Notes: a model not told the origin generated them from the letters alone. A stretch of 64,000 bases of DNA from Lachnospiraceae bacterium (GCA_910576335.1 CAJTIU010000006.1:124001-188000); one strand, 5' to 3'; shown: positions 16,092 to 26,265, counted from the stretch's first letter. Numbers and translations are program-made.

Positions 16092-18122
16092 ATGTCAAAT
16101 TATTTGAAATATGAGAAATCTCCTTATCTGCTGCAGCATCAGGATAATCCGGTGAACTGGTATTCCTGGTGCGGGGAGGCTTTTAAGAGGGCGTGCAGCG
16201 AGGATAAGCCTATATTTTTGAGCATTGGATATTCGACCTGCCACTGGTGTCATGTGATGGCGCACGAGTCTTTTGAGGACGCAGAGGTGGCAGAGATTTT
16301 GAATAAAAGCTATATCTGCATTAAAGTTGACCGGGAGGAGCGGCCGGATATTGACGCGGTGTATATGGATGTGTGTCAGATGATGACTGGAGCCGGGGGA
16401 TGGCCGCTGACTGTCATTATGACTCCAGAGCAGAAGCCTTTTTTTGCAGGGACGTATTTTCCGAAAAGGCGGAGGTTCGGGCAGGAAGGGCTTACGGAGA
16501 TTCTAGGGAGAATTGCTGAACTGTGGGAGAATCACAGAGAGAGGCTTGTGGATGCAGGTGAGGAGATTACGGAGGCAGTCAGGAAGGAACAGGGTTTTGG
16601 GAAGCAGATGGAGAATGAACCGGACTCAGGGATTCTTCATAAAGCATTTCACCAGTTGGAGCAGCAGTTTGATGAGGAGTGGGGAGGCTTTGGACATGCC
16701 CCCAAATTTCCTATGCCTCATCAGCTGTTATTTTTAATGCGGTATTCTTTTGCTGAGGCAGTGCCGGAGGCTTCGCAAATGGCGGAGCGGACGCTGGAGT
16801 CCATGGCGCGGGGAGGAATCTATGACCATATTGGAGGTGGTTTTTCCAGGTATTCTACGGATGACAGATGGCTGGTTCCTCATTTTGAAAAGATGCTTTA
16901 TGACAATGCGTTGTTGATTCTTGCCTACCTCAATGCTTTTCAGGCGACGAAAAGGCAGGAATATGCAGAGATTGCAAGGAATACGGCGGATTATATTTTA
17001 AGAGAACTAAGAGACTCCCGGGGCGGTTTTTACTGTGGACAGGATGCAGACAGTGACGGTGTAGAGGGGAAATACTACGTATTTACACCGGAGGAGATCA
17101 GGCAGGTTCTGGGGGAACGGGATGGAACCGAGTACTGTGCCCTTTATGGTATTACAAAAGAGGGAAACTTTGAAGGGAAAAGCATTCCGAACCGGATCGG
17201 ACATCCTTCATTTTCAGAATGGAAGCAGGGGGAAGGACGCATTCAGAAGCTTCACAAATACCGGCAGGAGCGGACGAGCCTCCACACAGATAAAAAAGTG
17301 CTGTTATCCTGGAATGCATGGACAATTATTGCACTTTTGTGGACAGGGCAGCTGCTTGAAGAGGAGAAATATGTAAAGGCGGCAACAGAGGCAGAGAGGT
17401 TCCTGCGGGAATCCATGACAGACCAGGATAACCGGCTGTATCTCAGGTATTGCGGTGAAGAAGCTGCACATACAGGACAGCTTGCCGACTATGCAGTCTA
17501 TGCTCTGGCGCTTCTGGAGCTCTACCGGGGAACCTTTCAGATAGAATATCTAAGAGAAGCCATTTTCCGTGCCGGACAGATGCAGAAATACTTCGAAGAC
17601 AAAAAAGAAGGGGGGTATTTCCTTACAGCATCTGATGCAGAGGCTCTCATCACAAGGCCGAAGGAGGTATACGACGGTGCAGCCCCCTCCGGAAATTCCG
17701 TTGCTGCAGCCGTACTTTTTAAGATCGCGGCACTTACTGGAGAGAAGCACTGGCAGGATGCATCCGACCGGCAGCTTCATTACCTTATCAATGAAGCAGG
17801 GGATTATCCCGCAGGATGCACTTTTGGCCTTTTCACCTTGACAGGGGTACTCAGTCCGCATAAAGAACTGGTATGTGCAGTAAAAGACAGCCTGCCGGGG
17901 GAGCTTACAGAATACTTGAAAAAGACTCTCGTCTATGGGCTGAACGTGCTCATAAAAACAGAAGATAATAAAGAAGAACTCGCAGAGTGCGCACCCTATA
18001 CAGCAGCCTACCCGGTTCCGGAGAGCGGGGCAATGTATTACCTCTGCAAAAACGGGGCATGTATGGCACCGGTACGCCGGCTTGACGAACTGGGGGCTGA
18101 ACTGGGGACAGGGCAATTTTAA
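16092..18122 (+). CDS. DUF255 thioredoxin-domain protein (YyaL-like)
   Basis: 676 residues, ATG with GGAGGAGCG upstream. The N-terminal thioredoxin-like DUF255 domain (about 1-165) has the Cys-His-Trp-Cys motif and the family signature Ser-Pro-Tyr-Leu-Leu-Gln-His. The rest is an (alpha/alpha)6-barrel like that of N-acylglucosamine 2-epimerases, with Phe-Gly-His-Ala-Pro-Lys-Phe-Pro and a Gly-Gly-Gly-Phe-Ser-Arg-Tyr. It belongs to the conserved YyaL/SPATA20 family, whose reaction is unsettled. Length fits the family. The end (Glu-Leu-Gly-Thr-Gly-Gln-Phe) is encoded by a half palindrome that has replaced the native stop. Confidence 0.85.
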   Translation: MSNYLKYEKSPYLLQHQDNPVNWYSWCGEAFKRACSEDKPIFLSIGYSTCHWCHVMAHESFEDAEVAEILNKSYICIKVDREERPDIDAVYMDVCQMMTGAGGWPLTVIMTPEQKPFFAGTYFPKRRRFGQEGLTEILGRIAELWENHRERLVDAGEEITEAVRKEQGFGKQMENEPDSGILHKAFHQLEQQFDEEWGGFGHAPKFPMPHQLLFLMRYSFAEAVPEASQMAERTLESMARGGIYDHIGGGFSRYSTDDRWLVPHFEKMLYDNALLILAYLNAFQATKRQEYAEIARNTADYILRELRDSRGGFYCGQDADSDGVEGKYYVFTPEEIRQVLGERDGTEYCALYGITKEGNFEGKSIPNRIGHPSFSEWKQGEGRIQKLHKYRQERTSLHTDKKVLLSWNAWTIIALLWTGQLLEEEKYVKAATEAERFLRESMTDQDNRLYLRYCGEEAAHTGQLADYAVYALALLELYRGTFQIEYLREAIFRAGQMQKYFEDKKEGGYFLTASDAEALITRPKEVYDGAAPSGNSVAAAVLFKIAALTGEKHWQDASDRQLHYLINEAGDYPAGCTFGLFTLTGVLSPHKELVCAVKDSLPGELTEYLKKTLVYGLNVLIKTEDNKEELAECAPYTAAYPVPESGAMYYLCKNGACMAPVRRLDELGAELGTGQF

Positions 18123-18160
18123 TTGGGGACGGGGTATTTTTAAAAATACCCCGTCCCCAA
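18103..18160. repeat. GGGGACGGGG palindrome, copy 6 plus a half copy
   Basis: A left half (18103-18120) inside the DUF255 gene is followed at once by a complete palindrome 18123-18160. The HAD gene on the other strand stops at 18161-18163, so the element fills the whole space between the two converging genes. Confidence 0.9.
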
Positions 18161-18973
18161 TTAAACCAACATGAATTCGTTGATGACTTGAAGGATTCCG
18201 TCCTCGTCATTTGATTTTGTGATATAGTCAGCTTTTTCTTTGACTGCTGGCTGGGCATTTGCCATGGCAACGCCGAGGCCTGCAGTTTCGATCATGGTCA
18301 GGTCGTTATAGCCGTCCCCGCAGCAGATCATCTCGCCGGCGGATAATCCGACGGAGGTCAGAAGCTTTAGCAGGGAATGTGCCTTGTCAATGCCTGCGGG
18401 CATGATTTCGAGGAAAAATGGTTCGGAGCAGTAGATATTTAGGTAGGAGCGGAAGCTGGCACGGGCTTCCTGGCGGATCAGTTCTATTATGGGCGGAGCG
18501 CCTGTTACGAGCAGCTTATTGCCGGGTTCGGTTATCTGCTCTTCGAAGTTAGGGATGCTCTCAATCGGGATATGGTTGATCCTTGCTTCCAGTTCGGTAT
18601 ATTCATTGATCTTCAGACCGGAGAGGATGGCGTCCTCCCTGTAGGCGAGGATATCGATTCCGGAGTATTTTTTGATAATATGAAACAGGGGGGAAACAAT
18701 ATCGTCTGGGAGCTGCCTATTGTAAATGAGCTGTCCGCTCTGGCAGTCGGTGATGCGTGCTCCATTGAAGGAGAGCATGTATCCGCCGTAGTCGGCAAGC
18801 CGCAGCTGCCCGGCGAGGGGCAGGACTCCTATGGTAGGCCTGCCGCTTGCCAGAACGACCTTTTTTCCCTGTTTTTGTATCTTGATCAGCGCATCTAAGG
18901 TTGCTTTTGATATTTTCTTTTCTGAATTGGTTAGTGTACCGTCTAGATCCAATGCCAGTAATTGGTAATCCAT
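18161..18973 (-). CDS. Cof-type HAD sugar-phosphate phosphatase
   Basis: 270 residues. HAD motif I Asp-Leu-Asp-Gly-Thr-Leu-Thr at residues 8-14, motif II Leu-Ala-Ser-Gly-Arg-Pro, the C2B cap in the middle, and motif III/IV with Gly-Asp-Gly-Tyr-Asn-Asp and a preceding Lys. This is the Cof/YidA subfamily, soluble Mg-dependent phosphatases of sugar phosphates or nucleotides; the substrate cannot be told. It is 30 bases downstream of murF on the same strand, so co-transcription is likely. Confidence 0.85.
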   Translation of the reverse strand: MDYQLLALDLDGTLTNSEKKISKATLDALIKIQKQGKKVVLASGRPTIGVLPLAGQLRLADYGGYMLSFNGARITDCQSGQLIYNRQLPDDIVSPLFHIIKKYSGIDILAYREDAILSGLKINEYTELEARINHIPIESIPNFEEQITEPGNKLLVTGAPPIIELIRQEARASFRSYLNIYCSEPFFLEIMPAGIDKAHSLLKLLTSVGLSAGEMICCGDGYNDLTMIETAGLGVAMANAQPAVKEKADYITKSNDEDGILQVINEFMLV

Positions 18974-19003
18974 GATAATCCTTTCAAATGGTAACTTGAG
19001 TAG

Positions 19004-20440
19004 TTACTTCAAATGTTCTACGATCTCAGGAAAATTCATTCCATGAGAGGCCTTTATAAGAATATTGTCCCCATCCTTTAGGAGCAGGGATGCCCTGGCA
19101 AGAAAGTCTGCCTTTGTTTCAAACCATACTGCCCTTGCAGTTACAGATTCTGTAACGACGTCTTCTGTATCTGTGGGTTCTGTATCTGAAGACTTTGGGG
19201 AGGGCTTCCTGTTAAATACTTCCTGGGCGCCCCGAATCAGCTCCTTTGCAAGTGTGCCGATTCCGCATACAAGGTCAATGTCCTGTGCGGCAGCATACTT
19301 TCCGGTTTCATAATGCAGAGCATCGGCGTCTTCACCCAGCTCGGTCATATCGCCGAGAATGGCCACCTTCCGTCCGATGGCCATGGTCAGCACATCAATG
19401 GCTGCTTTCATGGACACTGGATTAGCATTGTAGCAGTCGTCCAGAAGGACAAATTTTTCTGTTGAAATAATGTTGTTCCGTCCAGGCATGGAGGGGAGAG
19501 TTTCAATTCCGCGTCTGATCTCATCTGGGGTGAGCCCAAGACTGTAGCCAACGGCTGCGCCTGCAAGAGCATTAGATACCATATGAGGCCCCGGGAGGGG
19601 AACGATGCAGTCAAAGTATGTACCGTCAGGGAGATTTATGGTACAGGAGGTACCCTTTAACCCTAACGATTTTTGGTTTTCCGCGCGAAAGCTGCTGTTT
19701 TCGCCGGTTCCAAAAAACTGTGGGATGGAACCTTTTACAGAACCAGACTCACAGAGCAGGTCATCGTCTCCATTTAAAATAATTGTGCCGCCATTTTTCA
19801 TATCCTGAATCATCTGGGACTTTTCCTGGAGAATCCCTTCCCTTGTCTTAAAAAATTCCAGGTGGGCGACACCAATATTTGTGATGACGCAGATATCGGG
19901 GCTTGCGACAGAGGAAAGACGGCGCATTTCCCCAAAATGGTTGACACCCATCTCAAGAATGGCAACCTGTGTGTCCTCTTTCATGGCAAAAATGGTAATG
20001 GGAAGCCCCCATTCGTTGTTAAAGTTGCCAAGAGTTTTATGTACCATGTACTTCTGGCTTACAACAGATGCGATCATTTCCTTTGTACTCGTCTTCCCTG
20101 CGCTTCCGGTAATGCCGACAACCTTAATATCAAAGGAATTCCGGTACAGCCGGGCGATATCAAGAAGAGCCTGGCCCGTTGACTCAACCAGGATATAGGG
20201 GTAATCTGTTTCTCCGAGATCTTCATGTGATACGACACAGAGCGCCCCCTTTTTAATGGTGTCAGGGATAAATCTGTGGGCATTTACCTTCACTCCGTCT
20301 ATGGCAACGAAGAGATAATCCTTCTCCACCTTGCGGCTGTCGATCACGACACCGGCAGCTTCCCGCGAAAGAAGCTGACTGTCGCCGTGAAATGTGCCGC
20401 AGCAGGCTTTTGTAACATTCTCTAATGTGAGATTTTTCAT
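19004..20440 (-). CDS. murF: UDP-MurNAc-tripeptide--D-Ala-D-Ala ligase
   Basis: 478 residues, ATG with AGGAGG upstream. The Mur ligase P-loop Gly-Ser-Ala-Gly-Lys-Thr-Ser-Thr lies near residue 110, the central domain has Leu-Glu-Met-Gly-Val-Asn-His-Phe-Gly-Glu, and the C-terminal domain has Asp-Asp-Cys-Tyr-Asn-Ala-Asn-Pro. It adds D-Ala-D-Ala to the peptidoglycan precursor in the cytosol using ATP. A Ser/Thr/Asp/Glu-rich insert of about 35 residues (about 415-450, coding bases near 19100-19200) interrupts the C-terminal domain and makes the protein slightly longer than usual. It is followed by the HAD gene and preceded by pncB, all on the minus strand. Confidence 0.95.
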   Translation of the reverse strand: MKNLTLENVTKACCGTFHGDSQLLSREAAGVVIDSRKVEKDYLFVAIDGVKVNAHRFIPDTIKKGALCVVSHEDLGETDYPYILVESTGQALLDIARLYRNSFDIKVVGITGSAGKTSTKEMIASVVSQKYMVHKTLGNFNNEWGLPITIFAMKEDTQVAILEMGVNHFGEMRRLSSVASPDICVITNIGVAHLEFFKTREGILQEKSQMIQDMKNGGTIILNGDDDLLCESGSVKGSIPQFFGTGENSSFRAENQKSLGLKGTSCTINLPDGTYFDCIVPLPGPHMVSNALAGAAVGYSLGLTPDEIRRGIETLPSMPGRNNIISTEKFVLLDDCYNANPVSMKAAIDVLTMAIGRKVAILGDMTELGEDADALHYETGKYAAAQDIDLVCGIGTLAKELIRGAQEVFNRKPSPKSSDTEPTDTEDVVTESVTARAVWFETKADFLARASLLLKDGDNILIKASHGMNFPEIVEHLK

Positions 20441-20487
20441 ATATAATATTTCCTCCTAAGCATTCACCTGTTATAGAGCTGGTACAG

Positions 20488-21930
20488 TTAAACACGCTCC
20501 AACAGGGAATTCTTTACATCAAACAGCTTCTGTGACAGATCCACATATACGCGGTGAGGGTAAAACAGACGCTTTGTCTCATCCCACAGCGTCTCTTTCT
20601 CCTGACGGCAGTACTCGGCAATCTCCATAACAGAAGGTGACTGATAGACACATTCTCCGTTCCGGAACACGGGGACAAGAAGCTCGCGCATGGTATAGGA
20701 GCCCCCGGTAAGCCGGGTCTTTTTCCATGTATCAATCGGATCAAAGAGAAGAAGATCCTGGCTGATATCATAGACCTCGTCTGCAAAGCAAATAAGATCG
20801 GCTCTGATTTTTCCAGTCTTTTTATCATAGATCCGGTAGATTGTCTTGTTTCCTGGATTCGTGATTTTTTCTGTGTTTTCTGAAACCTTGATTTTAGGGA
20901 CGAATTCCCCTTCTTCATTCTGAATGGCAGCAAGCTTGTACACGCCGCCAAAGGACGGACAGTCCTTGGAGGTAATCAGATTCGTGCCAATTCCCCAGGA
21001 ATCAATGGCAGCACCCTGCACCTTCAGATCATGGAGGAGGTATTCATCCAGGTCATTCGATGCACAGATGGCAGCATCAGTGAAGCCTGCGGCATCCAGC
21101 ATTTTACGGGCCTGCTTGGACAGGTAGGCAAGATCTCCGCTGTCCAGCCTGATGCCATATTTCTTAAACGGACGTCCGGCATCTTTAAATTCCTGGAATA
21201 CGCGGATGGCGTTGGGGACGCCGGATTTTAAAGTGTCATAGGTGTCAACGAGAAGTGTGCAATTCTCCGGATACAGCTCTGCATAGTGCTTAAATGCAGT
21301 ATATTCATCCGAAAAACTCATGATCCAGCTGTGGGCATGAGTCCCCATCACCGGTACGTCAAAGGTCTGTCCTGCCAATACATTAGAGGTACCCACACAG
21401 CCGCCGATCATGGCAGCCCTTGCACCATAAAGTCCCGCGTCAGGTCCCTGGGCGCGGCGCAGGCCAAACTCCATGATCCCATCTCCCTTTGCAGCAGATA
21501 CAATACGGGAGGTCTTCGTTGCGATCAGAGACTGGTGGTTAATAATGTTAAGAATCGCTGTCTCTACAAGCTGTGCCTCCATAATCGGCGCAACCACTTT
21601 AAGAAGAGGCTCTTTGGGAAAGACAACCGTCCCTTCCGTAATGGCATAAATGTCCCCGCTGAAATGAAAGCCGCTCAGATAATGAAGAAAATCCTCGCTG
21701 AAAATACCAAGGCTCCTAAGATAGTCCACATCCTCATACGTAAAGTTCAGTTTCTTAATGTAGTCAATTACCTGCTCAAGACCCGCACATACAGAATAAC
21801 CATTACTGCACGGGTTCTGGCGGAAGAAGACATCGAAGATTACAACCTCGTTCTGCTTCTGCTTATAATATCCCTGCATCATAGTCAGTTCATACAGGTC
21901 GGTTAATAGAGTTAAATCCTGTCTGTTCAT
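20488..21930 (-). CDS. pncB: Nicotinate phosphoribosyltransferase
   Basis: 480 residues, ATG with AAGGAGCC upstream. It begins with Leu-Leu-Thr-Asp-Leu-Tyr-Glu-Leu-Thr-Met and has Phe-Gly-Leu-Arg-Arg-Ala-Gln-Gly-Pro-Asp and Gly-Thr-His-Ala-His-Ser-Trp, the long Firmicute form of the enzyme. It converts nicotinate and PRPP to nicotinate mononucleotide in NAD salvage. The next gene on the strand, murF, begins 47 bases on. No NAD-responsive riboswitch was recognised upstream. Confidence 0.95.
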   Translation of the reverse strand: MNRQDLTLLTDLYELTMMQGYYKQKQNEVVIFDVFFRQNPCSNGYSVCAGLEQVIDYIKKLNFTYEDVDYLRSLGIFSEDFLHYLSGFHFSGDIYAITEGTVVFPKEPLLKVVAPIMEAQLVETAILNIINHQSLIATKTSRIVSAAKGDGIMEFGLRRAQGPDAGLYGARAAMIGGCVGTSNVLAGQTFDVPVMGTHAHSWIMSFSDEYTAFKHYAELYPENCTLLVDTYDTLKSGVPNAIRVFQEFKDAGRPFKKYGIRLDSGDLAYLSKQARKMLDAAGFTDAAICASNDLDEYLLHDLKVQGAAIDSWGIGTNLITSKDCPSFGGVYKLAAIQNEEGEFVPKIKVSENTEKITNPGNKTIYRIYDKKTGKIRADLICFADEVYDISQDLLLFDPIDTWKKTRLTGGSYTMRELLVPVFRNGECVYQSPSVMEIAEYCRQEKETLWDETKRLFYPHRVYVDLSQKLFDVKNSLLERV

Positions 21931-22020
21931 TTTCCCTGGCTCCTTATGTCCATTGTGATAAAAAAGTATAGTATGAATCTTATAACTGGTTTATTATAGC
22001 ATTATATGAGGGAAAATGGA

Positions 22021-22062
22021 AGTTGGGGACGGGGTAATTTTAAAATTACCCCGTCCCCAACT
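22021..22062. repeat. GGGGACGGGG palindrome, copy 7
   Basis: Perfect palindrome (agttggggacggggtaattt and complement). It is the one copy not at a gene 3' end in the present arrangement; it lies 91 bases upstream of pncB and 45 bases from the broken transposase. Confidence 0.9.
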
Positions 22063-22106
22063 GAGTTCCAAGTGACAAATCTGTCACCTGATATTTCACC
22101 GCAGTG

Positions 22107-22778
22107 TCATCTGCCGGGAGAGTTGTCCGGCGGGTAGCAGCAGAGGGTGTCGATTGCCAGGGCTATATATAACCGCCCTGCAAGAGGCCTTTTCTTTTTA
22201 TTAAGTCTTATGAGGCGTCGTGTTTTGACTGGATGAATATCCATGTACGGGAAGGGCGGCTTACTGAGAAGAAGGGTGAAATCGTCATCAGCCAGAGCGC
22301 TCTTGATGACGGCGCGAAGATCAGCATCGGCGATACGGTGAAGGCAGAGTATTTTGACCGGACAGTTACGGGACTTCGCTACAGCCTGGTGGCCATAGTC
22401 CTGCTTCCCCTTGAGATGGGACATGTGGAAACAGGCATCCTGGATCGGGTGCAAAGCCTGTGACGAGGGCTTTGTCTTGGAAGAGATGGTATCATCCACA
22501 ATGCAGAACACAGGTTTTCCAGACCGCCGGGCTTCCTTATAAATGAGCTGGATGACAGTGCTTTTGAGGAGATCTTCCAGTCTGGCATCGTCCCATTTCC
22601 ATTTGTTGAGGAAATGGGCAATTGTGGTACGGTGGCAAGGACTGTATTTTTCAAAGTCAATCGTCTTTCCATGATACCCAAGAGAAAAAACGGATATCAG
22701 TATGGCCATGATATGCTTCATGGTGGTCTGCGGAAAGACACGGCATAAATTTAACTTTTTAAAGCAGTTGCAAAGCAA
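22107..22778 (-). pseudogene. Broken DDE transposase (IS4/IS701-like)
   Basis: The minus-strand reading has a transposase N-terminus: Cys-His-Arg-Thr-Thr-Ile-Ala-His-Phe-Leu-Asn-Lys-Trp, then the first catalytic Asp in Cys-Ile-Val-Asp-Asp-Thr-Ile-Ser, then Gly-His-Gln-Ala-Val-Ala. After that the sequence jumps to an unrelated C-terminal stretch, so several hundred codons, including the remaining catalytic acids, are missing. It is a dead insertion-sequence remnant. Its arrival may have removed the 5' end of the transporter whose stump lies at 23044. Confidence 0.65.
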
Positions 22779-22787
22779 CTCTGAATG

Positions 22788-22857
22788 GTATATACTGTTT
22801 TCTATAAGACATCATCCTTTGCATGGTATTGTTTTTTTGGTCAAAAACAGTATACAC
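22788..22857. repeat. Inverted repeat beside the IS remnant
   Basis: GTATATACTGTTTT (22788-22801) and AAAACAGTATACACC (22843-22857) face each other across 41 bases, just upstream of the transposase start. It may be an IS end or a hairpin that insulates the transposase. Confidence 0.45.
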
Positions 22858-22942
22858 CTAAAAAGGCTTGATGTCTTTAGTTTTAGGTCATTTAATGCAA
22901 CTTTGGTAAAATTTCAAATTTGCTCATTTATAGTTTATTACA

Positions 22943-22985
22943 TAGCTGACTGATTCCTGAATATAGGAATTAATCAGCTATTTTT
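22943..22985 (+). terminator. Rho-independent terminator
   Basis: AGCTGACTGATTCCT / AGGAATTAATCAGCT followed by ATTTTTG; no intact plus-strand gene precedes it. Confidence 0.6.
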
Positions 22986-23043
22986 GTATCACTGATTGTA
23001 TGATTTTCATATAAAAAAGCCAATCTGTGTGATTCCTTCACAT

Positions 23044-23259
23044 TGCAGTACCAAGGCAGATGCAGGCGCTATGAAGACGGCCATGCTTGCAGGCTGCTTT
23101 GTATCCTTCGGGTTCGATATGTTTCTGAAAATTCCGTTTGGGCTGAATATGGACGGATGTATGATCGGCGCGGCGCTCTGCCTGGTAATCAGTGTCTTTG
23201 GCTCTCTCTGGATGGATCAGAGGCGGGGGAGGAAAGGATACGATTCAGCAAATCTGTAA
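23044..23259 (+). pseudogene. C-terminal stump of a membrane transporter
   Basis: About 70 codons with two hydrophobic segments (Ala-Gly-Cys-Phe-Val-Ser-Phe-Gly-Phe and Gly-Ala-Ala-Leu-Cys-Leu-Val-Ile-Ser-Val-Phe) and a basic end (Asp-Gln-Arg-Arg-Gly-Arg-Lys). This resembles the last helices of a sodium:solute symporter. The 5' part is gone, replaced by the IS remnant region. It probably once carried substrate for the M20 amidohydrolase 60 bases downstream. Confidence 0.45.
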
Positions 23260-23319
23260 AGATGCTGTATATTTGCATGGGAGCGTAGAGATTAAGAAGA
23301 AAAGGAGAAAAATACAAGA

Positions 23320-24711
23320 ATGAATGATATGAAGCAAAATGATATGAATCAATATGTAAAAGAGTGGTTCGAGAAAAACGAAGAACGAGTTTACCAGCTT
23401 ATGAGAGAAATGTGGGAACATCCGGAATTATCTCTTCAGGAATATCATGCATGCGAGATCATGGAGCAGTTTGCAAGGGAGGAGGGGTTTACAGAGATCC
23501 AGACCCATGCGGCCCAGGACTGGGATAACCCGGAAGCAAGGCCGAATACCTTGATCGCCAGCTGGGGAAGCGGGCATCCGGTCATCTCGATTGTAGGAGA
23601 ACTGGATGCCCTGCCAGAGCTGGGCCAGAAGGATGTCCCAAGGTGCGAAAAGGTGAAAGGACCAGGGCATGGCTGCGGGCATAATACTATGGCGGGCGGC
23701 GCCGCAGGGGCTGCTGCTGCGGTGAGATATGCACTGGAAAGGATGGGACTTCCCGGGACCGTCCGGCTGATCCAGACTCCTGGTGAAGAGACCGGGCAGG
23801 GAAAAACCTACCTTGGCTATCACGGTGCTTTTGACAACACAGATCTGCTGCTTATGTGGCATCCGGCACCGGGGCCGCTTGATTTCGGCCCGGTGCCCCA
23901 GCAGGTTGCCATGCGTGTATTGTTTGAATTCCATGGCACTGCGGCACATGCGGCGGGTCTCAGATGGAAGGGAAGAAGCGCCCTGGATGCAGTGCAGCTT
24001 ATGAATATGGGATGCGAGTTTTTAAGAGAACATTCAGAGCCCCATACAATGCTCCATTATTGTATCGTAAACGGCGGCTCTGCCCCGAATATTGTGCCAG
24101 ATTATGCTTCTTCCAGTTATATGTTCCGCGCCATGGATGATTATGACGCTGCGGTGGATCTGTTTGAGCGCGCGGTAAAATGTGCGGAAGGAGCCGCGCT
24201 TATGACCGGCACGACAATGGAATATAAGGTAGAGTCTGTGGTTCCCCAGTTCTATTATACCCTTCCTTTGTGTGAATATATGGTCAGGGAGGCCAGGAAG
24301 GTGCCGCCCCTTACTTATACAGAAGACGAATATAAGATGACAGAGGAGCTATACAGGCAGGTGAATCAGGCAGAGCCTCCTAAGGACAGGGAGGAACTTC
24401 TGCCGACTACGTTCCTGCCCCACCGCGAGACATTAGGGGAATGTTCGAACTGTACGGATGCAGCGGACATGACGTACTACTGCCCCACCATCCACTGCCA
24501 GGGGCTTGCACGCCCGAAGCAGTGTCCGGGCCATCACTGGAGCGCTACAGTCTGCGCCGGGACAGGCGTGGGAATGAAGGCGGGAGTCTATGCATATGAG
24601 ATTATTGCCCAGGCAGCGATTGATGCATTTGAAAACCCAGAGATTATAGACAGATGCTGGGATGCCTGGAGGGATCTTGGCATACCGCCTCATAAGTGCT
24701 GGTTAAAATAA
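23320..24711 (+). CDS. M20 amidohydrolase, AbgB-like
   Basis: 463 residues, ATG with AAAGGAG upstream. M20 metal-binding motifs: Gly-Glu-Leu-Asp-Ala-Leu, His-Gly-Cys-Gly-His-Asn, and Gln-Thr-Pro-Gly-Glu-Glu-Thr. The dimerisation (lid) domain spans about 200-320. The long C-terminal part with Asn-Cys-Thr-Asp-Ala-Ala-Asp fits the AbgB branch (aminobenzoyl-glutamate hydrolase subunit B). These are cytosolic zinc hydrolases of amide bonds. A transporter stump upstream and a PucR-type regulator downstream suggest a small catabolic unit. The exact substrate is not shown. Confidence 0.85.
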   Translation: MNDMKQNDMNQYVKEWFEKNEERVYQLMREMWEHPELSLQEYHACEIMEQFAREEGFTEIQTHAAQDWDNPEARPNTLIASWGSGHPVISIVGELDALPELGQKDVPRCEKVKGPGHGCGHNTMAGGAAGAAAAVRYALERMGLPGTVRLIQTPGEETGQGKTYLGYHGAFDNTDLLLMWHPAPGPLDFGPVPQQVAMRVLFEFHGTAAHAAGLRWKGRSALDAVQLMNMGCEFLREHSEPHTMLHYCIVNGGSAPNIVPDYASSSYMFRAMDDYDAAVDLFERAVKCAEGAALMTGTTMEYKVESVVPQFYYTLPLCEYMVREARKVPPLTYTEDEYKMTEELYRQVNQAEPPKDREELLPTTFLPHRETLGECSNCTDAADMTYYCPTIHCQGLARPKQCPGHHWSATVCAGTGVGMKAGVYAYEIIAQAAIDAFENPEIIDRCWDAWRDLGIPPHKCWLK

Positions 24712-24825
24712 CCAATTGGGTTCAGGAGGCATATTTGGTACAATTGGTGTAATTACTTAGAGCGTGTCAGTATATAAGAATGAGAAGACCATATTTTTAG
24801 GCTGTCCGGGGGGAGAGGAGAGACT

Positions 24826-26265
24826 ATGCTTACTGCGGAGCTGCTTATGAAAAGCATTCAAAATATAGAATATTCTTTTTCAGGCTCCTTGAAGACGGAG
24901 ATCTATAAGGTATCTTACTATGAGAAAGATGAATGCGCCAAAAAAGGTGTGCTGTATGTGATGCCTGGGGAGAAGCGCATATCGAAGGCTGTGACGGCGG
25001 ACAGCTGTGTTCTGTATGTGCCTGCAGAGGCTGTGCGGGAGGTATCCGCGCAGCTTACCGATCTGATCCTGAAGGATTACCAGAGAGCCTCCGCCCTGCT
25101 GCAATTCGGACAGGAAGTATTTCATGATGCCGGGACAGGGGAGCTTCTGGCACTGTGCAAGAAGATTATGGGCAATCCGGTATGGCTCCTTAACAGCACC
25201 TTTCAGCCTCTTCTCGTTACAGCAGAAGAGCCCTTCCATTTTCCGGTCAGAGAGCTGCTTCAGATGAAGAACCTGACCTTTGAAAAGGAGACTCTTTTAC
25301 TGGAGGGAGCCCCTGCCTGCCCGTATCAGCAGATCATAGGACGTATCAGGCATAATGGACGGGTTGCGGGATATCTGTATGCAGCAGCGCTGACCGTTCC
25401 TTTTATCCCTGCTGTTGATCAATATTATGTAAACCAGATGTGTATGCTACTTGGGCTGCGACCGTCTCTAGAAGAGAGCGGAGAAAAAAGCACCGGAAAA
25501 CACCGGCTGCTTGTGGATCTGATCACGAACCAGATTACAGACGAGGAGATTGCAGCCCAGAGGATGCGGCATGTGAACTGGCATCCCAGTGAAAAATATT
25601 ATGTTTTGTCCGTGGAACTTAGAAGCAAGATAAAGCGCCCAGATAATATCCGGGAACAGATGGAAGCTTTTTTGGGGACGGAGATGTACCTGCATCAGGG
25701 TTACTGTATCGCAATCCTGGGGAGCCCGGCATATAAGAACCTCTCTGCGTACGATTTCCGTTCCCTGACAGAGTATTTGGAAAGGATGGATCTGTATGCT
25801 GGATTAAGCTATGGATTTCTGAACGTTTTGGAGGCGGCCCGTGCATTTAAGCAGAGTATGATTGCGCCAGGGCTCAGGAAACGGCTGACTGCCGGAATCC
25901 ATCTGGCGAGATATGAGGATGTGGTATTCATGCATCTGATACAGATTGCGGACGAACATGGGATTCCCCCGGGTTCCTTCTGCCATCCGGTCGTGAAGAA
26001 AATCCACCAGTATGATGAAGAATATGGGACAGAATACTTGCGGACACTTACCGCATACATTCATTTTAACCAGGGACTTCAGGAGAATGCAGATGCATTG
26101 TATATACACAGAAATACAATGTACAAGCGGATCGGATTCCTAAAAGATTACTTCCAAATTGATTTTGACAATCACAGGTTGGTAATGAAGCTGCGGGTGT
26201 CAACACAGATTTACAGCTATATGGGCTGGCTGAACATACAGGATATCAACGGGCCGTTCGAATAA
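24826..26265 (+). CDS. PucR/CdaR-type transcriptional regulator
   Basis: 479 residues, ATG with GAGGAGAG upstream. The N-terminal 200 residues look like a ligand-sensing region of the purine-catabolism (PucR) type; the middle is a degenerate GGDEF-like segment; the C-terminus holds the family helix-turn-helix, with Asn-Ala-Asp-Ala-Leu-Tyr-Ile-His-Arg-Asn-Thr-Met-Tyr-Lys-Arg-Ile. It probably controls the M20 gene 114 bases upstream or the lost transporter. A palindromic repeat follows its stop after 7 bases. Confidence 0.8.
   Translation: MLTAELLMKSIQNIEYSFSGSLKTEIYKVSYYEKDECAKKGVLYVMPGEKRISKAVTADSCVLYVPAEAVREVSAQLTDLILKDYQRASALLQFGQEVFHDAGTGELLALCKKIMGNPVWLLNSTFQPLLVTAEEPFHFPVRELLQMKNLTFEKETLLLEGAPACPYQQIIGRIRHNGRVAGYLYAAALTVPFIPAVDQYYVNQMCMLLGLRPSLEESGEKSTGKHRLLVDLITNQITDEEIAAQRMRHVNWHPSEKYYVLSVELRSKIKRPDNIREQMEAFLGTEMYLHQGYCIAILGSPAYKNLSAYDFRSLTEYLERMDLYAGLSYGFLNVLEAARAFKQSMIAPGLRKRLTAGIHLARYEDVVFMHLIQIADEHGIPPGSFCHPVVKKIHQYDEEYGTEYLRTLTAYIHFNQGLQENADALYIHRNTMYKRIGFLKDYFQIDFDNHRLVMKLRVSTQIYSYMGWLNIQDINGPFE

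Noticed and set aside
25670-25690. TTGGGGACGGAGATG inside the PucR-type gene, resembling the palindrome arm
   Set aside because: No opposite arm is present and it fits the coding frame; chance likeness.
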